From positions 62,001 through 126,000 of the forward strand of contig JBAMJV010005495.1 in NCBI GenBank assembly GCA_037951105.1: a stretch of 64,000 nt of DNA, given 5' to 3'. Positions within the stretch are counted from its first letter, which is position 1. Each line of letters starts with the position of its first letter. Position numbers and translations under genes: made by a program. Under the pieces are notes generated by a model. The model saw only the letters and a list, made by a program, of their open reading frames with translations, did no database searches and had not been told where the DNA came from. Origin of the DNA: Echinarachnius parma. Taxonomy: Eukaryota > Echinodermata > Echinoidea > Clypeasteroida > Echinarachniidae. Positions 46,524-58,560 of this stretch are shown here, in pieces.

Positions 46524-49500
46524 CTGAATAGATAATAAAGAAGATAAAACAAAGACGAACATAATTTAATGTCTAAAGAAATGCAAGTTCACTCGACTCG
46601 ACAATAATCATACCAACATTGTTTTGATTTGAATTAATTTATTTTAACGGACAGCTAGTTAAAAAAGTAGATCTTTATCCGACATTAACTCTTTCAAATA
46701 ATATGCAGCATTGTCAAAACCATATGAAACATTACATTTGTTTAAATTTCCTTTTTATGTTGATATAAAGGCCATAACTTTGAACTTTCAAAATAATATC
46801 AAACATTCCCCAAATAAGAATTTCATGTTATTGATTAATAGAATGGTGAAGAAATAACAGAACAGTTAAATCGATCACATTTCATGAATATTCAACTCTA
46901 TGCAATTCGTATCTAGACAGATTGCCGGTTCAATTGGATCTCTATGGTCATGGATGCATGGGAGGGGCATAATCGTGTTAACCCCTAGCTCTCTTGTGAT
47001 GTTTAATTTCCCAAATTTTTATTTTGTTCGCGTCGTTAATTTTAGGCGTGTCTGCACACCTCTGGTAAACGCTTGCTATATAATTGCTCGGGGAAGCTTA
47101 CCCAATGCAGTGGAGGATCTGTCTGTGCCCTGACCACCGGTAGAGACAGGGTGAGTCGAAGGGGATCCCCCTTGTAGAGTTGGACCAATCATAGCCTGGA
47201 CGCTCATCGATGACATCTCTGACGACTTGTGATAGTGGTGATGGTGGTGGACACTTGCCATGTATCCGAACTGTTGACTAATTTGCCGTGACGTACTGGG
47301 TGCCTCTACTGTAATGATGGAGTACAATTCAGGTTAAATACATATACTGTATATGTGTATAACTTATGATCTTTCATAACCAAACACAATTCCAAACCCG
47401 TGTTCCTTTACTACAGCCTTGGAAATTTGTTTATTAGACCCAGCACTCTTTGCTCAATATTTCAGATGGTTTACACTATTTTGTCACTTAAATTACATTG
47501 TAAAGATACAAATGTTCATCAAATATCAAACGGGCTATAATCAATGGGATTCAGGGGCGGATTTAGCTTTCTGCTAAGGGGGGGGGGGGGGGTTGACCCA
47601 ATAACGATGCGGAGCATCGTCCACGAGCCGCGAAGCGGCGAATTTGTTTTGCTATTTTGAACCCCCGTAAGTGATTTTTTTAATCACTTTTTTTTCACTT
47701 TTTTCACTGATACATTTTCACTTTTTTCACTGATACATTTTCACTTGGCAGCCCAAGGGGGGGGGGGGGGGGGTTAAACCCCCTAAACACCCCCCCCCCC
47801 CCCCCCTAGATCCGCCTCTGGTATTAGGAATTCCTCCAACATATTTCATGTCTTGAATTTGAGGAAAACATGAATTGTATGAATAATTGTGTAGTTTTTT
47901 ATACACGTTTTTGATGCATAGTGAACTTTGTAAGATTTTTGTTTTTGAGGGGAGGGGGGGGGGGGGGGGGGGTAGTAGTTCTTGTTTCAAAGAAAAGGAT
48001 GTCCATTCTTTGTGGTGCTTGTTTATGAGTTAATTAATTTGTGATTAGAGTTGCCAAGTGGCAGTTAATTGCTCTTATCAAAGAAGTAAGACCAGTTAAA
48101 GATGGCCTCTATCCTGGATTTGTAATGCACAGGCAGTCTGCATCCAAATATTATTTGCTTTTCCAACAGAGTTTAATGACACTAATGGCAGCTCTCATCA
48201 ATAATCAAAGTGCAAACACAAATCACGCTAGAAACTAAAGAGAGATCTTTCTGCGATATAAACACAACTTACAGGAAAAGTTCAACCGATTCTGCACTTT
48301 GTATACCAAATTTCTATAAAACCGTTTGGTATGATACCGTATTAACAAATTTTTCTTTTAAAATATCTATAGCGCAGATCTTCAAAAAGATTGCTTGTTT
48401 TATCTTATTATCCAAGGCTGTGCGTTTAACAAACAAGGCATCAGCATTTCTCTATTAAATGTATATACCTTTTTTAAAGAGTGTATGTAAACTGCTGTGG
48501 AAGATTGTAATGATTTCAGCCAATACTTCCAGTGCCAAACGTGTCCCAAGCCTTACGATGTTAATTACTTACCTGCAACCTGGCCTTGGTGGATACAGAA
48601 TAATGTAAATTAAACAGAAGCTACAATTACAGGTTAAAGATTGTCAAATGGAGAAAACGTTCATACTTTGACCTCTAGCACTACTCAAATACCTTGTGGT
48701 ATTTGTATAAAAAAAATCTCTTTTGTCATAAAAAGAGATATTTATGATTGAAATTGTCTCTCTCGGAGATTTTCAACTGTGTACAAAGTAATTCAATTAT
48801 TTAGCAAAAATCAAACTGCATTTTCACTCATTACCTGGTTATATAAAGTCAATCTGACATGGAATTTGTACACATTACTCATGTACTCAGTGGACAAATA
48901 AATACACATTTTACTAGCTCTTTGAATTTATGTTTGCGCTTTAAAAAAAAAAATTACTAGATCCCTTTATATTTAAGACATCTTACGTGTTAGGAAATGT
49001 TCACTGTTCAATTCCTCCGTGCCTAAGGCCCCCATCGAAAGGTTTGATCCTGGATAACGAGAAAAACAAAGTGCACAATGATCTTTTTGTCTTTGATCAA
49101 ATATATCAATTTGGCATTTCTATGATGCATACTCAAGAGTAATGTTAAGTTTACTACACGGCATGTATAAACCAAGGCGCAATCTTTGTTCGTCAATATC
49201 ATTACCACCGAAAATTGTAATACGATCTCGAAAATTACCTCTTGCATTAATTTAGTGTTCTGTAGAAAGCAATTTAAATGCAAATTAATTGTCATATTTA
49301 CCCCGCACGTGTTCATCCATGCATTTTGCCAGTTTGTCATCATAATTGTCTAACAGTCTGTGCTACACTCATGGTTTTTTTTTATGTCGATGTTATTTAG
49401 CAACACGGCGGCACCTATGGTACTTACGAAACAAAAATAGTGACATAAATAAATTATTTACAAAAAGGTGCAAGCTTTGACAAATAAAAAAAATTGAAAA

Positions 49501-52500
49501 TTACAACGAATTACGTACTGTATGTTGAATCCTCGTCGTTCCCTCTCATGAAAGGAGCAAGTATGGCGGTCAACTTTTCCTTTGTGGCCTCCATCCCTTG
49601 CGCATTTTTCCATTTTCGAAGCACTTCCACGAAAGGGTTGCCAATCCTAGAATGAAAACAACGAGATTCGATGTGCTGTAGGTCGACAATGCTGAGATCA
49701 AGACTAGTCCCAACCTGGAAGTACTGATCGGAAGGGATTTCACTCGAAGTAAGCGCTAGATCGCAATCTGAAATAACCTCGTCCCATGATGGTGGTCTGG
49801 ATCTACGAAGAGGAACAGAAAAACATTGGAAACTCGATAACATCCTATATATTATTTTTTTTAGTCCAATTCAATGTTAACGGGATCTAGCAAGTACACA
49901 GTGATATGTGTTTATGCATTGTCATATGTTTGTATAAAGTTGACTCTCTTAAAAAAATCAGAATAACGCAAAATGTTCCATGCTGAAAATGTTATTACTA
50001 TCTCAATTACACGATTACAAGTTTAAACTGGCTCGCAATGGAATGTAATACACTTGGGGAGGCAGACAGGGGTGGCTAGTTATTTATGATGGTAACTATA
50101 ACAACCTATTTAAAAGTATGTACTAATACAAAATGGGGTATCCGTGATTCAGTTAGCAAGCTTTGTTTTTTACTCACCATTACATTTTCAAGTAGCAAAG
50201 ACGTAATGAAGAATTTAAAAAGAAAATGCAACCAATATAATACGTTAAAGTCTTTGGGCATGTAGACTTAGTATATAACTTGTTTAGATCTGCCACGGAA
50301 AATATGTGGTGCTATTATACAAAAGGCTTATGCAGGTGTCGTGGGACGATTTGTACAGACTGAACTATCAGAATGAAACTTAAGCAAAACTACGACGACA
50401 CGTTGGGCACATTGATGGGATAAATGGAGAAGTTTGAAAGGATTAAGTAATCGATAAGAAACACGGGCAATTAGCAAACAAAATATTGTATCGGGTCCTC
50501 TCATGAAGACTACAACAGAGCTCAACATGCAGTGCCACCTAAAACAATATTTGGTAATAATTGAGTAATAATTTATATACATACACTACAATGATGTCCT
50601 CCTGGGTTTGCGTCGCAGAGTCTACATATTTCGATCCCTGAGGGGTGTTCTCGTCATTCGCAAGGACAGCCACACAGCCCCAGTGTTCCTTCCTTGCAGC
50701 TAGGTGAATTGCTATCGAACCGTTGACAGTCTGTCAGGAATCAATAATTCAATTGTTTGTTATATATACTTATTTTAATGTTTGTTTATTAAGTTACATT
50801 CTCCACATAAACCAATTATACTGATGAGTTGCCATTATTACCAGTGCTTCAACATTTTGAAATATTAGAATTGTCTACAGTCTACGTAAAAGTAAACCTA
50901 ATACGATTTGTTTTGGAAGTGATATTCTTATGATTCTTCTGAATGTGAGCTTGTTTTATGGAAATAAGATCAGTTTACCTAGTGAAAAGAGAACATTTAT
51001 TTTGGACTGCATCATGTTTATTGTGAAACCATAACGCCTTTTATTCAGTAATAAATAACCCCTTGATAGGAAGACAATTTAGAAATTATTTAATGTTCTT
51101 CTTCTGTGAAAAAGAGTTAGAGACAAATCTAACAAATCTGACAAATTTAATCGATAATTGTAAGGAGTGATTAGATGTACATTATGTACTATGTCATTAT
51201 GTAAAGACATCAGCATACTATAATCAAATGCAATTATGCGTTACTGTTGCAGATGCCAATTGTGCATTACATGTATGCAATGATTGCATGACTGATCCAT
51301 TTATGCCAAATGTACCAAATCGATGATACCTTCTTATCTGCATCACAGCCAGACTTAAGAAGTAATTGAACCACATCCACGTGTCCCTTTTCTGCAGCAG
51401 AATGGAGGGGTGTGAACCCTTTCTCATTCGATGCCTTGACATCTGCCCCTTCTTGCACCAAGTACTCGGCAATATGTGTATGACCCCTGTGATATAAATA
51501 TATTGCACAATTGTTGAATGTTATTTATTTTTATCGCAATATGAGGATCCACCTTAGGGGTAACGGGGAAGGCCCGGCTGTTACGTTTATATAAGAAAGT
51601 TTAAACATAATACAGTGTGTCTCAACAGGAATGGTACAGTTATAAAATATTTGTAAAGATATGAATGTAATTTAAAAATATACATACTGTATTTGGTGTC
51701 GTATTAATGAAATATAATCGGGCTTCCTGATGTTTTTTTTTTCTATTTCAGTTTGAGTGGGTTTGTAAGTTGTGAGATATGGTCGTTTGTTTGCAAAAAA
51801 TCAAAATCCACTTTGTGCCATGCATTACATGACTTAGCAAAATGTAATGATTTTTAGAGGACAACATGTAGCAAAGACAATTTGAGATAGCTAATCCCAG
51901 CCGCAGTAATATTTTCTGATGCCTCAACATCATATTCTAACTGATATAATGTGATAGTAATTCCCAGCCGCAGTAATATGTTCTGATGCCTCAACATCAG
52001 GGCATTATTGTTCTAACTGATATTTCACCACATCGCCATATCGCCATGCCCTCTGAAAAATTAAGCATACACTGACTTTCCGTTATTACCATTGTTGATG
52101 TATTTAGATAGTGACAATATAATATCATGGTATTTTTGACATAACATTATTTGTATATAATTGTGAATGTTAATTTAATATGGACTTTAATTCAAACATA
52201 TAGGGAAACTGACCAAGAATATATTGTGATTAAAAGTGAGCAAAGAAAAACGGGATTCCAACGGGATTCGAACCCGAGACCTCTGGATTGCTAGACCGGT
52301 GCTCTACCGACTGAGCTATAGAAAACTCTACGACGGCGTTCTTCCCAGAAACCCCTTAATTCATCATTGCTCAAGAAGTTAGAAGCTAACTTCTGACTAC
52401 TTGAGCAATGATGAATGTATAATTTCTTTAAAATGTTTTTCAAAATCAAAATAATGACAATCTGATGCACGTATTATATTTATGTATTTTGTTATACATA

Positions 52501-55500
52501 TCGATTAAATAATGCATCGCTCACGATGAAGCCGCAGTATGAAGGGCGGTAAATCCACCTAAGGTCCTGGCTGTAATGTCTGCTTCCTCACTGATGAGTA
52601 GACGCACAACTTCAAGATGGCCTTGTTGTGCAGCGAGATGAAGCGACGCCACCTTACTGTTATCTGCTGCATTTACGTCAGAGCCTTGCTCCAACAGGAA
52701 TTTCACCACATCGCAATGACCCCTGAGCAAGTAAACACACACAAAACATGTTAATATTGACATTATACAAATTGATGACCTTCATTTTAAAGTATAACAA
52801 TGTTTATATAATGTGCTAGTAATTCCCAGCCACATTAATGTTATCTGATGGCTCCACATCAGGGCATTATTGTTCTAACTGATATTTCACCGCATCGCAA
52901 TGCCCTCTAAACAAATAAGCATACACTGACTTTTCGATTCTACCATTGTAATGTTCAGTGGCGTAGACAGGTTCTTACACCTGGGGGAGATGATTTGCCG
53001 TTCACCGGACCAAGAAAACAAATTTCGCGCCCGAGACCGCCTGCCAAAATTGTCCAAGACCAAGGAAATTGCTTAAAAGGTCTCTCAGTGCGGGGGGGGG
53101 GGGGGGGTTAAATGTTAATACGGGTCGTGACCAGGTGGGCCGGAAGCATTTTTGGATTTTGTTTGGGGGGGGGGGGGAGGCAAAACCTATGGGGGGTCAC
53201 GATTTTGTGTGTGTAGGGGCTCATGCCCAACCACACTGACAGTGCTGCCAACTTTGAGCCAGATGTAAGGTAAGAGTGAGACATTGCAAGGAGCGAAGCG
53301 ACCAAGCCCGAGGGAGCGAAGTGACTGAGCGGGGGGAGGGTGTGGGAAGGGGGTATCCCCCTCCCATGGTATGGAGCATTTTTTGACTTGAAATTGTGCA
53401 ATCTGGTGCTTACCTAGATAGGAAATGCGGGCTTAACATTGACTGTATCTGGGAAAGCGTTTTATGATTTGATCGACCAAAAATTTTAAATATATTTTCA
53501 CGAAGAAAACAAATAATTGACACACTAATAAATATGCACCTCAACACAAGGAGCGAAGTGACTGAGCGGGGGGAGGGTGTGGGAGGGGGGTGTTCCCCCT
53601 TCCATGGTATGGAGCTTTTGCATTTTTGGACTTGAAATTATGCAATCTGGTGCTTACCTAGATAGGAAATGCGGGCTTAACATTGACTGTATCTGGGAAA
53701 GCGTTTTATGATTTGATCGACCAAAAATTTTAAATATATTTTCACGAAGAAAACAAATAATTGACACACTAATAAATATGCACCCCAGCACACACACACA
53801 CATATTGTATTTAAATTTAGCGTCATACACAGTTGACGCCTAATGCCAATAATGAGTCACGAGGGGCGAAGCTACCGAGGGCTGGGACAGAGCCAAAAAG
53901 GGAGGGTTTGGGAAGGGGTATCCCTCTCCCACGGAGAGGATTTTGAATTTTTATATTCTTGAAATGGTGCAATGTGGTGCACGTCACACAAGCAGCCAGA
54001 GCAATGCCAGCCTACTCTGGAACTACGTGGCCCGGTATACAGGAAAAAATACCCACCCCAGACCATACGCAAGTAACTCAACAAACTGAGATTATCTGTT
54101 CCCCCCCGTTGTCCACGCCCCTGGTAATGTTAATTAAAGTGTGGCAATCTAATATAACGGTATTTTCGAAATAACCATATTTTGTAGTTTTAATTTAATA
54201 TGGACTTTATTGCAATACAGTATTTATCTCATAATACAACTGTTTGTTTTGACATTTGTATTTTCCACTACATTAAATTCATGCATAATTTATTTAATTC
54301 ATTTTGTTATACATATCAATTTAATGATGCATTGCTCACGTTGAAGCCTCTTTATGAAGGGTGGTCACTTCGCCTGAAGTCCTGGCTGCAGAGTACGCTC
54401 CCTTTGTTTATAATTTGCAATGTTAACTTGTGTACTTTATTTGTGATAAAGTATTAATTTCATAATACTACTAGATGTTTTTACTTTGTTTTTGCATTTT
54501 CCTTTACATTCATTTTGTGTATAATTTCTTTAAATTGTTAAACATCTTTCAAATAATTATAATCTGATGCATTGATTAGATCCATTTTTGTTGTTGTACA
54601 TATGAATGCATTGATGCATTCCTCACTTGAGAGCCGCTTTATGAAGGGCGGTCGCTCCGCCTGATGACCTGGCTGTAAGGTCCGCTCCCTCACTAATGAG
54701 TAGACGCACAACTTCAAGATGGCCTTTGTGTGCAGCGAGATGAAGCGACGCCCACCCACTGTTATATGCTGCATTCACATCAGAGCCTTGCTCCAACAGG
54801 AATTTCGCCACATCGCAATGACCCCTGAGCAAGTAAACACAGATTAAACATGTTAATATTGACATCATTCAAATTTACGAGCTTAATTGTAAACTATAAT
54901 GATGTAAATATTAATGTGATAGTAATTCCTAGCCAGAGTAATGTTATCTAATGCCTCTACATCAGGGCATTATTGTTCTAACTGATATTTCAACACATCG
55001 CAATGCCCTCTGAACGATTAAGCAGAAACTGACTTCTCAGTTTTACCATTGTAAAGTTAATTAAAGTGTGACAATCTAATATCATGGTATTTTGACATAA
55101 ACATTTGTTTAATATAATTGTGAATGTTAATTTTATATGGACTTTTTTGTAAAACAGCATTTATCTCATAAAACATTTACAACTGTTTCCGATATTTGTA
55201 TTTTCCTCTACATTGAATTCATGCAAAAATGTTTTGTTTGTGTGTAATACATATCAATTCAATGATGCATTGCTCACTTTGAAGCCGCAGTATGAAGGGC
55301 TGTTACTCCGCCTGATGTCATGACTGTAAGGTACGCTCCCTTTGTTTATAAGTTTAAATGTTTACTTATGTACTTTATTTGTAATAAAGTATTAATTTCA
55401 TAAAACTATATGATGTTTTTACTTTGTTATTTCATTTTCCTTTACATTCTTTTTGTGTATGATGTCTTCAAATTGTTAAACATCTTTCAAATAATTGCAA

Positions 55501-57432
55501 TCTGATGCATTGATTATATCCATTCACTTTGTTCTACATATTAATGCCTTGACGCATTCCTCACTTGTAAGCTGCACAATGAAGGACGGTCAGTCCACGT
55601 GATGTCCTGGCTGTAAGGTCCGCTCCCCTACTAATGAGTAGACGCACAACTTCAAGATGGCCTTTGTGTGCAGCGAAATGAAGTGACGCACACCCACCGT
55701 TATCTGCTGCATTCACATCAGAGCCTTGCTCCAACAGGAATTTCACCACATCGCAATGACCCCTGAGCAAGTAAACACAGATTAAACATGTTAATATTGA
55801 CATTATTCAAATTTACGAGCTTAATTGTAAACTATAACGATGTTAATATTAATGTTATAGTAATTCCTAGCCAGAGTAATGTTATCTAATGCCTCCATAT
55901 CAGGGCATTATTGTTCTAACTGATATTTCAACACATCGCAATGCCCTCTGAACAAATATACTGACTTTTCGGGTTTACCATTGTAAAGTTAATTAAAGTG
56001 TGACAATCTAAAAACCATGGTATTTTTAACCTAAACATTGTTTTTATATAATTGTGAATTTCAATTGTATATGGACTTTATTGTAAAACAGTATTTATCT
56101 CAGAATACAACTGTTTGTTTTTATATTTGTATTTTTCTCTACATTTAATTTATGCATACAGTTTTGTTACTTGTGTTATACATATCAATTTAATGATGCA
56201 TTGCTCACTTTAAAGCCGCAGTATGAAGGGCGTTCACTCCGCCTGGTGTCTTAGCTGTAAGATACGCTTCCTTTGTTTATAATTTTGAATGTTTACTTGT
56301 GTACTTTATTTTTTAATAAAGCATTAATTTCATAATACTACTTGATGTTTTTACTTTGTTATTGCATTTTCCATTACATTCATTTTGTGTATGATTTCTT
56401 CAATTTGTTAAACATCTTTTAAATAATTACAATCTGATGCATTTATTATATCCATTTATTTTGTTCTACATATTAATGCATTGATGCATTCCTCACGCGA
56501 GAACCGCATAATTAAAGGCGGTCGCTCCATATGATGACCTGGCTGTAAGGTCCGCTCCCCCACTAAAGAGTAGACGCACAACTTCAAGGTGGCCTCCTTG
56601 TGCAGCTACATGTAGCGACGAAAAGCCACGGTTATCTGCTGCATTCACATCTGAGCCTTGCTCCAACAGGAATTTCACCACATCGCAATGTCCCCTAAGC
56701 AAGTAAACACATATCAAACATGTTAATATTGACATTATACAAAAGTATGACCTTCATTTGAATGTATAACAATTTCAATATAATGTGATAGTGTAATTCC
56801 CAGCATGCATGAATGTTACCACATCGAAATGAACCCTGAGAAAGTAAACACACATGCAAAACAGTTCAATTTTTTCAATAATTATAGACATTGTATGTGT
56901 TTCGTATTAGATTGTAACAATATCAGTATCATGTGATAATAACACTTAGCCACAGTTACCTGCTGCATCCACATCGAAGCCTTTTTAAACCCATTTCACT
57001 CTTCTGTTACCATATACAGTGCAATATAAAAAAACGGAGGATGATTAAAGTAATGTTGGTTAAATTAGACAAAGTTAATGGTTTACTTGGATGTGAGGCG
57101 CTGGTCGCTCTCGACCACTGAAATCAAACAAACTGAGCCTTTCTCCAACGAACGCCACATAATGTGTTTGAAATTCAATGTTTATTTAATCCTGTCTAAT
57201 ACTTCTAAAAACAGATATTGATTAACTTGGGCACTTTGGGTTTTGTATGGGTTGCTATATTGAGGTTCGTCTCATTAGTTAATGAATAAATTCCTCGCAT
57301 TGCATACCTTGCACTGGCCCGGAATAAAGCAGTTCTTCCTTGTTCATCTTTCTGCGAGATGTCTTCTTCAGATTGGATCAGGTCCTTAACCCTGGAGAGA
57401 TCGCCCGTCCCTGCTGCTTTTATCAAAGCCAT
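46447..57432 (-). CDS. ankyrin-repeat and death-domain protein (ten-exon gene model)
   Basis: Exons (minus strand): 57432-57308, 56694-56497, 55762-55565, 54824-54627, 52722-52525, 51486-51330, 50730-50585, 49802-49519, 47308-47102, 46523-46447. Every junction has GT-AG ends and compatible phase; the coding length is 1788 bases, about 595 residues. Order: capping helix, about eleven ankyrin repeats, linker, death domain, histidine/serine-rich linker, acidic-then-basic C-terminus (KRARKLKTK). Ankyrin/death proteins act as adaptors in apoptotic or innate immune signalling; that role is inferred here. No signal peptide or membrane segment. A microexon between 49519 and 47308 cannot be excluded. 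It lies antisense inside the inferred dipeptidase intron. Confidence 0.8.
47102..47308 (-). CDS. ankyrin/death gene, penultimate exon
   Basis: 207-bp exon with acceptor ccatcattacag and donor GTAAGC. Low-complexity protein rich in Ser, Gly and His (SVHHHHHYHKSSEMSSMSV), probably a flexible linker. It begins with two bases and ends with one, matching its neighbours. Confidence 0.7.
47553..47819. mobile_element. short hAT-like MITE
   Basis: Ends CAGGGGCGGATTTAG and, reversed, CAGAGGCGGATCTAG. Long G and C runs at 47578-47591, 47757-47773 and 47791-47806 and a duplicated TTTTCACTTTTTTCACTGAT. Lies in an intron of the ankyrin/death gene. No clear target duplication. Confidence 0.55.
49519..49802 (-). 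CDS. ankyrin/death gene, death-domain exon
   Basis: 284-bp exon (acceptor ttcctcttcgtag, donor GTACGTAA). It encodes a six-helix death-domain pattern: WDEVISDCDLALTSSEI, YFQVGTSLDLSIVDLQHIE, then NPFVEVLRKWKN and ATKEKLTAILAPF. The conserved Trp of helix 5 is in LRKW. Such domains pair with other death domains. If the donor is not used, the frame stops at TAA nine bases later, so a shorter isoform ending here is possible. Confidence 0.8.
50585..50730 (-). CDS. ankyrin/death gene, last ankyrin exon and linker
   Basis: 146-bp exon, acceptor ttcctgacag, donor GTATGT. Encodes TVNGSIAIHLAARKEHWGCV, a diverged ankyrin repeat, then a Gln/Thr-rich linker. The GTATGT donor, not the GTAGTG five bases upstream, gives the phase needed by the death-domain exon. 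Confidence 0.7.
51330..51486 (-). CDS. ankyrin/death gene, ankyrin exon 6
   Basis: 157-bp exon, acceptor atttatatcacag, donor GTATCA. Encodes GHTHIAEYLVQEGADVKASN and the canonical repeat GFTPLHSAAEKGHVDVVQLL. It enters in the same phase as the 198-bp exons but leaves in phase 0, so it closes the expandable array. Confidence 0.8.
52187..52320 (-). mobile_element. tRNA-derived SINE, copy 2
   Basis: Reverse complement of the SINE at 43783-43914 with few differences: TATAGCTCAGTCGG head, GGGTTCGAATCCCG, and the TTGGTCAGTTTCCCTATATG tail. Lies in the intron between ankyrin exons 5 and 6 of the right-hand gene. Confidence 0.75.
52360..52415. repeat. 56-bp two-step hairpin
   Basis: TTCATCATTGCTCAAG pairs perfectly with CTTGAGCAATGATGAA. 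Inside, AGAAGTTAG pairs with CTAACTTCT around a two-base loop, with a few unpaired bases on one side. It lies about 40 bp from SINE copy 2. Confidence 0.75.
52525..52722 (-). CDS. ankyrin/death gene, ankyrin exon 5 (198 bp)
   Basis: Two repeats: GHCDVVKFLLEQGSDVNAAD and VASLHLAAQQGHLEVVRLLI. Acceptor ...cttgctcag, donor GTGAGC; phases as in the other 198-bp exons. Confidence 0.85.
52956..54123. mobile_element. hAT-like element, copy 2
   Basis: 1168 bp, ends CAGTGGCGTAGACAGG and, reversed, CAGGGGCGTGGACAAC, flanked by perfect 8-bp duplications GTAATGTT (52948-52955 and 54124-54131). Same internal modules as 44477-45629, here repeated twice with near identity. Inserted in the ankyrin-gene intron: removing it restores the normal spacing of about 930 bp between 198-bp exons. 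No transposase. Confidence 0.85.
54340..54401 (-). pseudogene. relict 3' fragment of an ankyrin exon
   Basis: Truncated ankyrin-exon end between exons 4 and 5, more diverged than the others. Same class as 29-92. Confidence 0.5.
54627..54824 (-). CDS. ankyrin/death gene, ankyrin exon 4 (198 bp)
   Basis: Two repeats: GHCDVAKFLLEQGSDVNAAY and ASLHLAAHKGHLEVVRLLIS. Acceptor ...cttgctcag, donor GTGAGG. Confidence 0.85.
55278..55340 (-). pseudogene. relict 3' fragment of an ankyrin exon
   Basis: Encodes TSGGVTALHTAAS before a GTGAGC donor but lacks the 5' part and a credible acceptor. Confidence 0.5.
55565..55762 (-). CDS. ankyrin/death gene, ankyrin exon 3 (198 bp)
   Basis: Two repeats: GHCDVVKFLLEQGSDVNAAD and ASLHFAAHKGHLEVVRLLIS. 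Very close to exon 4 in sequence and flanks, so their duplication is recent. Confidence 0.85.
56209..56272 (-). pseudogene. relict 3' fragment of an ankyrin exon
   Basis: Same class as 29-92. The minus-strand frame carries mutations relative to the other fragments. Confidence 0.5.
56497..56694 (-). CDS. ankyrin/death gene, ankyrin exon 2 (198 bp)
   Basis: Two repeats: GHCDVVKFLLEQGSDVNAAD and SSLHVAAQGGHLEVVRLLFS. Acceptor ...cttgcttag, donor GTGAGG. Its first base completes the Arg codon begun by exon 1. Confidence 0.85.
57308..57432 (-). CDS. ankyrin/death gene, exon 1 with start codon
   Basis: ATG on the minus strand opens MALIKAAGTGDLSRVKDLIQ, the capping ankyrin half-repeat, and 125 bases later ends at GTATGC. 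Same length and layout as 2746-2870. No upstream in-frame alternative start was seen. Confidence 0.8.
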
Positions 57433-58097
57433 ACCTAGATAAAATACAAATACGGTTACGTATCATGCTTAATCATACGACTATGCTATGTTTTTCAATT
57501 GTCCCTCTTCATTTCTGTACCTTCAATAACTGTTGTCTCAATCTTCATGTATGATTTTTCTAGTTAGTGTTGGAGGAACTTGGTATATTGGTTTGGGCCT
57601 GCTTCTTTCAACACGAATCGTTGCCGGTCGATACCCGACCTGGACTTGTTTGACCACCGCTTGACCTTCAAGAATACAGTTTGTCCTCACATGCCGATAT
57701 CATTGCCTTCTCATGTGTGAAATTTGGGACCCGGTAAGAAAAGAACATTTATGCAATCAATTATTACATTATCTTATGTTGCCTGTAAGAACAAAATGTT
57801 CCCAAGGTAGTTACCAAATGTGCATATACATCCGCTTACCGGATTAGCATATTGTTGTAAATATAGGTGATGAATTTCGTCTAAAAAAAGAATCTGTCAC
57901 GTTTAAACACTATACGATGTCAATTTGCAATCGATGTTGAATAGGTTTCGTGGAAATTCATATCATGATTCCATGTCAGTATTATGTTTATTGTGCATGT
58001 TTTAACATGTGCATAATGCACATTTTAACTTCCTACCTCTACTAAATAAACTGTTGGTAGTAGCCTATTGATTATAATAAATAATTCTACTAAAAAT

Positions 58098-58122
58098 ACT
58101 ACTACTACTACTACTACTACTT

Positions 58123-58191
<69 letters not shown>

Positions 58192-58298
58192 TTACTACTA
58201 CTACTACTACTTCTATTAATACAACTATTACTACTACTAATAGTACTATTTACTACCACCACTACTACCACTACTACCACTTCTACTCCTACTACTAT

Positions 58299-58375
<77 letters not shown>

Positions 58376-58379
58376 TTAA

Positions 58380-58432
<53 letters not shown>

Positions 58433-58560
58433 ACCACCACTACTACCACTACTACCACTTATACTACTACTACTACTACTAATACTACTACTAGTACTAC
58501 TACTATTATTACAACAACTACTACGAATATAACTACCACAATTACTACTACTTCTAATAA
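58098..58560. repeat. (TAC)n microsatellite of the right-hand duplicon
   Basis: About 460 bp of TAC with ACC, TTC and AAT interruptions. Homopolymeric frames across it are artefacts. Confidence 0.95.

Noticed and set aside
48570-48585. 12-base microexon GCCAGGTTGCAG with GTAAGT donor on the minus strand
   Set aside because: Splice sites look good and the length keeps the frame, but 12 bases are too few to support from sequence alone. Left out of the gene model and mentioned as possible.
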